The notes beneath the pieces are model-generated. The model saw nothing but the letters and a program-made list of their open reading frames with translations. It did not search any database and had not been told where the DNA came from. This document shows positions 55,359-64,000 of a DNA stretch of 64,000 bases, one piece after another. Within the stretch, counting starts at the first letter, position 1. Each line of letters opens with the position of its first letter. Origin of the DNA: Heterodera schachtii. Taxonomy: Eukaryota > Nematoda > Chromadorea > Rhabditida > Heteroderidae. Position numbers and translations under genes: made by a program. The stretch spans positions 62,001 to 126,000 of the forward strand of contig SIJG01000061.1 of the NCBI GenBank assembly GCA_023374025.1. The letters run 5' to 3'.

Positions 55359-58300
55359 TTTAATTGTTAACTCTAAGCAAAAAAATAAAAACATAAATAA
55401 TAAAAAATTAGCAAAAAGCATAACCAAAACTTTATTTAACGGGAATTTTTTAATTTTTCCATAATAATTGAACATAAACCATATTTTGAGAATTATTTCT
55501 TCAACATTCTTTGGAAAGAATGAAATTATCACGCTTAAGAAAACATATGAATAACAAATAAAGCAATTTTAAATAATTATAAATTATTTTAACAAATATA
55601 AAAGTCATTTAATATGATAATTAAATAAATTTAAAAATTATTCAAAAAAATTTATATACAGATTGAAATTTATCATATTTATAGTGTTATCTCTATACAT
55701 AATAAAATTGTAAAAATATATAATTTCCTTATATATTCATCAATTTTCAAATTTGAATATAAAAAGCGAGCTAAAATTAACTAAAATTGCATAAAATTTT
55801 TATATAATAATAAATAACTCGATATTGAAAGTAATTCAAAAGTTTAAGCATAGATTTTTTTTTGAAATTGTTCTAAATAAGAAATATTCAATGTTATTAC
55901 ATATTATAAAAGTTTTTTTCACTTTTTAACTCTTTGATAATTTAATTGGGATTTTATAAAACCTTAATTATTTATATATCACAGAAGTTATAAGAATTCT
56001 ACGAAAAATAATTTATTCAAATAAATAAACTTTAAAAAATAATTCAAATTAAAAGGAAAATTTAAATTACGTTTAAAAAAGAATTAACATAATTACTTTA
56101 TTAGGCAAAAAAAGGAGATTGGAAAAATTTTAATTAAATTTCTGAATCAATAAAGAATGCATTTACCTATTTAATCATTGAGGTTAAATGCAAAAATTAT
56201 TTATTTTAGTATTTTTTTATTCATACTTTTTTTTTCTTAAAATTTCAACACCATTTAATTTGGTAAAAATACTATACATTTTTGGAATTATTTTATATCA
56301 TATAAATAATTAAAATATACAATTAACAAAATTATGAAAGCTTAATTTAAATATTTGGTCTGGTATAACAATTTTTCTTTTGTTAAATTAATATTTGCCT
56401 TTTTTAAACAATTATGTTTATAATCCTTAACTCAATATATATAATGAAATTAAGAATTATAATTATTTACAATAAAATTATATTATAAAAATTAATTTGT
56501 CATTAAAGTTATTCATAATTAAATCATTCCACTGGTTAACTTTTTTTTCATATTGTACATACATAATTTGTAATATTAAATTCTATTTTTTTTTACAAAT
56601 TAATCAAAATATTTTTGATGAAAAAACATAAAAATAAATAATAATTTTACTTATTTTCAGGTTTTTTTTTAATTAAAAGATCAATCATTAATTTAATATT
56701 GAAGTTAAAGCTTAATTTTAAATAATAGATAAAATTGAGCTAAAATATTTGAGGTTATTTTTAGTAATAAAAAAGCATTTTAAATTAAATTATTATAAAT
56801 CAAAGAATAAAGCTTGCATTCAGTGTCTATAAAAGAATAGTGACTGTTGACAAAAAATTTAAATAAACAAAAATATTAATTAATTCATAATATTTTCAAT
56901 ATTTGTTTAATCTCTTTTAGATCAAAGAATATTTACAAAACAATAATTCACAAAGAATTAAATACTTCACACATTTTATAAACGAAATAATGGAATATAA
57001 AATAAATCTTATAAATTTTTTAAATAATCAAATAGAAATGCCAGTTATATACTTTAAATCGTTTCGTTTTTTTATTTTATATAAAATTTTAATGTTTGTC
57101 AATTTTTAAATTCAAATATAATTTATAATACCATTAAAAAATCTAAAAATTCATTAATGATAAATTAATGCCTAAAAGTTATGCTTAACAACAAATTATT
57201 ATTAATCATTTGCTTACATTTATTTAATAATTTTCAATAATTCTATACTTTAACTTTGAAAAAATGTTACAAATTAATAAAATGTTATATTTACATCAAT
57301 TGTTTTAAAATTCAAAAAAATTAATATAAAAAAGCAAAATTTTATAAAATACATTTGTTTAAACAATTATCAATAAGGAAAAAATAAGCTTATAAAAAAT
57401 GGTTAATCAATTATTGTAAAATAATTATTCTGTATAAATTTGCTAATAATCAGTTTTAACTAAGGAGTAAAAAATCAATTAAGAATTAAGAAAGACAGAC
57501 GACTCATCATGAGATTAAATCTGCAAAAACAATTAATATCTAAATTCATAAACACTAACAAAAATTATAATGAAAAAAAAAATTAAAATAAAAAAATTAT
57601 ATGAAATTCTAAAATTTTCAAACAATTCATATGAACTTCAAAATGAAATCGAGAATTTTTCTAAAAAATCGATCCGGAGTTAAAATATTGGAAAATGCAA
57701 AAATTCAAGAAAATTAAAAGGGAAATTTTTATAGGCGTCTAATTTCTTTTCTATTATTTTCGCGTGTTATTTCGTTGTTCTCTAACATAGAAACTTAGTT
57801 ACAAATAATATATTCATGAGGACAGAAATTTGGAAAAAAACACTATTCAGAAAAGCTGGGAATGGGAAGTTTTGAGAATCATAAAAATGAACATACTTAA
57901 AAAAACCCTCCAAAAGAATAAGAATTGAATTTATTTGTTTGCAATGAATTATAAAATGATATAAATTATTTTTACTATTATATTCAAAAAAATAATTGCG
58001 GTCATTGCCATTATATTTGATTAGAAACAAAATAAAAAAAATAAATATTTGAAGTAATTAAATTACTTTTGTTATGCAAATTTTGGCAAAGATCCAGATT
58101 TATTCATAAAACAAAAACACGATTTAATAATTTCGAACAAATAAAAAATTCTTATTCAATAATTTATGAGTAATTTTGAAAATAAGTGATTTTTAACATT
58201 GTGTGTTTTAAATTTTGCTTTTAAGCAGAAAATATTAATTAAAATTCAGCAATTAATAAAGTCATATTAATTAAATGATATTAGTCAGTGTTCAAATTTT

Positions 58301-59067
58301 ATCTTTTTAACAAAACAGTTTAATATATCTTAAATATTGCATTATTATTATTAAGCTAATATTCAAGCCAGCCAGACCAATAAACATAAATATTAAAAGA
58401 GTGAATTTTATAAACTTTGAAATTTAACATAAACAGCACAACAAATGGAATATAGATTAGATCGATAAAGCGATCTTTAATTAATTAAGATAACTTAAAC
58501 TAATTTGTAAGTGAAATGGGCATGTCCGGCGGATGAGTCCAAGACTCGATAATAGTTTTAAATTTATTTTCTTTATGCTACATTCGACTAAATATTTTAA
58601 TGCTCAATTATTAAATGTAATTAACTTATTTTACAATTTTATGTTTAGTGTGCATTTAAAAATAAAATTAAAAATGAATGTTTTCAGTTATATAATTCCC
58701 GTAATGATAATATATTAAAAAATTGTAATTTAAAAAGTAAACAAATCCGAGATAAACTATTTTCCTATATATTAAAAAATATTTTTCGATTTGTCCTGAA
58801 CAAATAATTAAAGCATATGGAAATGAATGGAAATCCCATAGTTATTGAATTTTAAATTTTAAAAACATAATAAATAATAAGAAATTATTAATTAAGGTTT
58901 ATGTAATTTAATAAATTATAAAGAAATGATAAAAAAAGATATATTAAAGAAAATTTAATTTTACGAATTATCAAAAAATATACATATTTTTTAATAAAAA
59001 TTTAAATAATAAACAACTGAAATATCTATAATCTATACAATTATTAATAAAAAGAAACAAAAAATTT
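55359..59067. repeat. tandem duplication, copy A
   Basis: Pairs with copy B at an offset of 3846 bases from 55441 onward. The left part (55359 to about 56085) is clearly diverged from B (substitutions and indels, and B has about 74 extra bases near 59180-59280). The core from about 56086 to 59067 showed no difference from B in the many stretches I compared. No gene is recognised; the frames at 57782-58030 (minus, 82 aa) and 58533-58718 (plus, 61 aa) are AT-type. The least AT-rich spot, 58455-58550, contains two small hairpins. Confidence 0.9.
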
Positions 59068-59130
59068 AATTGAAGGCAATTAACAAGGGAACAGATATTG
59101 GATTCACAGCATGAGAATAAAAATAAAACT

Positions 59131-62100
59131 TTTAATTGTTAAGTCTAAGCTAAAAAAATAAAAACATAAATAATAAAAATAAATTTAACTCAAAAACTAA
59201 ATGTTCTTAAAATTGCCAAATTTTTATTTTTTCAAAATAAATTCTTATTTTTAAAAAAAAAACTAATTAATATCATATTTTTTAACGGGAATTTTTTAAT
59301 TTTTCCATAATAATTGAACATAAACCATATTTTGAGAATTATTTCTTCAACATTCTTTGGAAAGAATGAAATTATCACGCATAAGATAAAAATATGAATA
59401 ACAAATAAAGCAATTTTAAATAATTATAAATTATTTTAACAAATATAAAATCATTTAATATGATAATTAAATAAATTTAAAATTATTCAAAGAAATTTTA
59501 TACAGTTTCAAATTTATCATATTTATAGTTATCATTATACATTAAAAATATATAATTTCCTTATATATCCATCAATTTTCAAATTTGAATATAAAAAGCG
59601 AGCTAAAATTTAACTAAAATTTTTAAGCATAATTTTTTTTTTAAATTGTTCAAAATAAGAAATATTCAATGTTATTGCATATTATAAAAGTTTTTTTCAT
59701 TTTTTAACTCTTTGATAATTTAACTGGAATTTTATAAAACCTTAATTATTTATATATCACAGAAGATTATTAGAATTCTAAGAAAAATAAACTCATCAAA
59801 ATAATAACAGACTATTTATTCAAATAAATAAACTTTAAAAAATAATTTAAATTAAAAGTAAAATTATATTGTTTAAAGAAGAATTAACATTTAAATTAAA
59901 AGTAAAATTATATTATGTTTAAAAAAGAATTAACATAAATACTTTATTAGGCAAAAAAAGGAGATTGGAAAAATTTTAATTAAATTTCTGAATCAATAAA
60001 GAATGCATTTACCTATTTAATCATTGAGGTTAAATGCAAAAATTATTTATTTTAGTATTTTTTTATTCATACTTTTTTTTTCTTAAAATTTCAACACCAT
60101 TTAATTTGGTAAAAATACTATACATTTTTGGAATTATTTTATATCATATAAATAATTAAAATATACAATTAACAAAATTATGAAAGCTTAATTTAAATAT
60201 TTGGTCTGGTATAACAATTTTTCTTTTGTTAAATTAATATTTGCCTTTTTTAAACAATTATGTTTATAATCCTTAACTCAATATATATAATGAAATTAAG
60301 AATTATAATTATTTACAATAAAATTATATTATAAAAATTAATTTGTCATTAAAGTTATTCATAATTAAATCATTCCACTGGTTAACTTTTTTTTCATATT
60401 GTACATACATAATTTGTAATATTAAATTCTATTTTTTTTTACAAATTAATCAAAATATTTTTGATGAAAAAACATAAAAATAAATAATAATTTTACTTAT
60501 TTTCAGGTTTTTTTTTAATTAAAAGATCAATCATTAATTTAATATTGAAGTTAAAGCTTAATTTTAAATAATAGATAAAATTGAGCTAAAATATTTGAGG
60601 TTATTTTTAGTAATAAAAAAGCATTTTAAATTAAATTATTATAAATCAAAGAATAAAGCTTGCATTCAGTGTCTATAAAAGAATAGTGACTGTTGACAAA
60701 AAATTTAAATAAACAAAAATATTAATTAATTCATAATATTTTCAATATTTGTTTAATCTCTTTTAGATCAAAGAATATTTACAAAACAATAATTCACAAA
60801 GAATTAAATACTTCACACATTTTATAAACGAAATAATGGAATATAAAATAAATCTTATAAATTTTTTAAATAATCAAATAGAAATGCCAGTTATATACTT
60901 TAAATCGTTTCGTTTTTTTATTTTATATAAAATTTTAATGTTTGTCAATTTTTAAATTCAAATATAATTTATAATACCATTAAAAAATCTAAAAATTCAT
61001 TAATGATAAATTAATGCCTAAAAGTTATGCTTAACAACAAATTATTATTAATCATTTGCTTACATTTATTTAATAATTTTCAATAATTCTATACTTTAAC
61101 TTTGAAAAAATGTTACAAATTAATAAAATGTTATATTTACATCAATTGTTTTAAAATTCAAAAAAATTAATATAAAAAAGCAAAATTTTATAAAATACAT
61201 TTGTTTAAACAATTATCAATAAGGAAAAAATAAGCTTATAAAAAATGGTTAATCAATTATTGTAAAATAATTATTCTGTATAAATTTGCTAATAATCAGT
61301 TTTAACTAAGGAGTAAAAAATCAATTAAGAATTAAGAAAGACAGACGACTCATCATGAGATTAAATCTGCAAAAACAATTAATATCTAAATTCATAAACA
61401 CTAACAAAAATTATAATGAAAAAAAAAATTAAAATAAAAAAATTATATGAAATTCTAAAATTTTCAAACAATTCATATGAACTTCAAAATGAAATCGAGA
61501 ATTTTTCTAAAAAATCGATCCGGAGTTAAAATATTGGAAAATGCAAAAATTCAAGAAAATTAAAAGGGAAATTTTTATAGGCGTCTAATTTCTTTTCTAT
61601 TATTTTCGCGTGTTATTTCGTTGTTCTCTAACATAGAAACTTAGTTACAAATAATATATTCATGAGGACAGAAATTTGGAAAAAAACACTATTCAGAAAA
61701 GCTGGGAATGGGAAGTTTTGAGAATCATAAAAATGAACATACTTAAAAAAACCCTCCAAAAGAATAAGAATTGAATTTATTTGTTTGCAATGAATTATAA
61801 AATGATATAAATTATTTTTACTATTATATTCAAAAAAATAATTGCGGTCATTGCCATTATATTTGATTAGAAACAAAATAAAAAAAATAAATATTTGAAG
61901 TAATTAAATTACTTTTGTTATGCAAATTTTGGCAAAGATCCAGATTTATTCATAAAACAAAAACACGATTTAATAATTTCGAACAAATAAAAAATTCTTA
62001 TTCAATAATTTATGAGTAATTTTGAAAATAAGTGATTTTTAACATTGTGTGTTTTAAATTTTGCTTTTAAGCAGAAAATATTAATTAAAATTCAGCAATT

Positions 62101-62913
62101 AATAAAGTCATATTAATTAAATGATATTAGTCAGTGTTCAAATTTTATCTTTTTAACAAAACAGTTTAATATATCTTAAATATTGCATTATTATTATTAA
62201 GCTAATATTCAAGCCAGCCAGACCAATAAACATAAATATTAAAAGAGTGAATTTTATAAACTTTGAAATTTAACATAAACAGCACAACAAATGGAATATA
62301 GATTAGATCGATAAAGCGATCTTTAATTAATTAAGATAACTTAAACTAATTTGTAAGTGAAATGGGCATGTCCGGCGGATGAGTCCAAGACTCGATAATA
62401 GTTTTAAATTTATTTTCTTTATGCTACATTCGACTAAATATTTTAATGCTCAATTATTAAATGTAATTAACTTATTTTACAATTTTATGTTTAGTGTGCA
62501 TTTAAAAATAAAATTAAAAATGAATGTTTTCAGTTATATAATTCCCGTAATGATAATATATTAAAAAATTGTAATTTAAAAAGTAAACAAATCCGAGATA
62601 AACTATTTTCCTATATATTAAAAAATATTTTTCGATTTGTCCTGAACAAATAATTAAAGCATATGGAAATGAATGGAAATCCCATAGTTATTGAATTTTA
62701 AATTTTAAAAACATAATAAATAATAAGAAATTATTAATTAAGGTTTATGTAATTTAATAAATTATAAAGAAATGATAAAAAAAGATATATTAAAGAAAAT
62801 TTAATTTTACGAATTATCAAAAAATATACATATTTTTTAATAAAAATTTAAATAATAAACAACTGAAATATCTATAATCTATACAATTATTAATAAAAAG
62901 AAACAAAAAATTT
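59131..62913. repeat. tandem duplication, copy B
   Basis: The core, about 59932-62913, equals copy A. Its left part contains a local direct duplication of an AATTAAAAGTAAAATTATAT-type segment (about 59847-59925). The similarity with A ends at 62913, after AAAAAGAAACAAAAAATTTA; A continues with unique DNA (59068-59130), whereas B passes straight into copy C. Confidence 0.9.
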
Positions 62914-63184
62914 AAAATTAAAAGTAAAATTATATTGTTTAAAGAAGAATTAACATTTAAATTAAAAGTAAAATTATATTATGTTTAAAAAAGAATTAAC
63001 ATAAATACTTTATTATGCAAAAAAAGGAGATTGGAAAAATTTTAATTAAATTTCTGAATCAATAAAGAAAGCATTTACCTATTTAATCATTGAGGTTAAA
63101 TGCAAAATTATTTATTTTAATATTTTTTATTCATACTTTTTTTTTCTTAAAATTTCAACACCATTTTATTTGGTAAAAATACTA
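62914..63184. repeat. tandem duplication, partial copy C
   Basis: Starts within the B-type left part (matching from about 59850) and matches the beginning of the core to ACCATTTTATTTGGTAAAAA, then ends. It carries several substitutions and single-base indels against A and B (for example TATTATGC for TATTAGGC), so it is older than the A-B identity. Confidence 0.85.
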
Positions 63185-64000
63185 AAACAATTAAAAATTT
63201 TGACAACATAATTTAATAGGTTAAAACAAAAAAATAAAATACATTAATAATTAAAAACAGATTAGAATCGCAAACGAATTTGGCATATAAAAACTTTCGG
63301 TTAATGACTTTATAAAAAAATATATATATTGACTTTTCTAAGATAATTAAAAAAAATTTCATCAATATTTTTCTAATTAATAAAAACTAAATAAAATTAC
63401 TTTATTATAATTTTGTTTTTATTTTAAAAGGAATTTATATTTTTGTTTTATAAGGTATTAAATAAAATATAAATAGTTTATTTTATTTTAGAATTTTTTT
63501 ATTGCTTATTATTTAATGTAAATTAATTTAAATTTAATTTAAAATTAACTAATTATTAAAAAAACAGTTTTTTTTTTAATTTTATTCAAAATGTGAAAAA
63601 AAACTAAAATTTAAAAAAGGGTTAATTAAATCTGATTACGGTTCGAATTAAGTTTTTTTGAATTCAAAAACTAAGTAGCCTGTCAGTAATTAAATTAATA
63701 ATTAAAAACTAATAAGATTTCAAGTAACATGTCAGAAATTAAATTAATAACAAATAATTTTAAAAACAAATAAATTTTTAATTAAAATAAATTAAATAAT
63801 AATTATCTTTATATATTTCAGCCCCAAAATTGACCAAAAAACGGGCCAGTGTTAAATTTCTACTTTATTAATTTATGGAGAATTCCTTATATATTTACTT
63901 TGAGAATTCTTCAAATTTTGACTAGAGAATTATTTACCTTTTATATAGAATGAATATGTGATAAAAAAAAAAGAAAATTTAAAGCGGCGCTTAAGCATTT
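63185..64000. other. AT-rich right edge
   Basis: No gene supported. A consensus-like acceptor (TATATATTTCAG, ending about 63822) precedes a short less AT-rich patch (frame PKLTKKRASVKFLLY to a stop), conceivably a last exon. Confidence 0.4.

Noticed and set aside
57782..58030. 82-aa minus frame, repeated identically at 61628-61876, as a duplicated gene
   Set aside because: Identity follows from the whole 3-kb core being duplicated. Residues are Phe/Ile/Asn/Leu-rich as in AT-rich noise, with no motif.
58521..58560. Hammerhead-ribozyme-like string (GGATGAGTC...GACTCGATAA) in both duplication copies
   Set aside because: The core needs CUGAUGA and GAAA directly after stem II; here U4 is changed, two bases are inserted after the stem and GAAA reads GATAA. 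Only a 5-bp hairpin remains.
1..64000. CRISPR arrays, rRNA, tRNA and prokaryotic operons
   Set aside because: The tandem arrays have no unique spacers, no cloverleaf or rRNA signature was seen, and splice sites plus retroelements mark a eukaryotic genome.

Overview
This is a very AT-rich eukaryotic window, probably from a nematode and most likely a plant-parasitic tylenchid such as a Meloidogyne-type species. The assignment rests on indirect signs: short introns with TTTCAG-like acceptors, FLYWCH/MULE transposase relics, a BEL/Pao element with an extra env-like frame, and a decayed gene at 52.1-52.6 kb resembling the F-box-like families of cyst and root-knot nematodes. There is no rRNA, tRNA, CRISPR or prokaryotic-style operon. 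Almost all readable sequence is mobile or repetitive DNA; ordinary host genes appear only as short exon groups.

Layout. 0-6 kb: a decayed MULE transposase (minus), a 62-63 bp tandem array, a 49/51 bp tandem array, and a second FLYWCH/MULE relic (plus). 7-10 kb: a 5'-truncated CR1/jockey-type LINE with endonuclease and reverse transcriptase, one frameshift, one stop, and a 3' hairpin. 13.9-14.2 kb: a 297-bp hAT-type MITE with an 8-bp target duplication. 15.1-15.9 kb: alternating inverted repeats. 16.41-16.55 kb: two exons that look like the N-terminus of a PP2C (PPM) phosphatase, the best host gene signal. 16.6-28.3 kb: almost featureless AT-rich DNA. 28.4-31.1 kb: small spliced exons of an unidentified Cys-containing protein (minus). 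35.8-36.2 kb: a candidate two-exon secreted peptide gene. 37.6-37.8 kb: a perfect 84-bp-arm hairpin. 40.3-41.7 kb: a fold-back DNA transposon with TAA target duplications and tandemly expanded GC-rich ends.

42.0-49.9 kb: a young BEL/Pao LTR retrotransposon (LTRs almost identical) with gag, aspartic protease, RT-RNase H-integrase and an env-like frame. The gag start and zinc-knuckle regions are frameshifted, and a single in-frame TGA separates pol from the env-like frame. Its 3' LTR stops about 65 bp short and abuts a broken Maverick/Polinton protein-primed DNA polymerase B gene (49.9-51.6 kb). A decayed F-box-like gene follows. 55.4-63.2 kb: a tandem duplication with 3846-bp offset whose roughly 3-kb core looks identical in two copies, plus a short third copy.

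The strongest unexplained signals are (i) an unusually dense series of short perfect inverted repeats throughout the Pao element, coding and non-coding alike; (ii) a dispersed family of GC-rich hairpins at about 31.8, 37.9-38.1 and 40.65-41.0 kb with a hint of compensatory base changes; and (iii) the fold-back transposon whose ends are expanded arrays of one motif. All calls come from reading the sequence by eye; no database search was possible.
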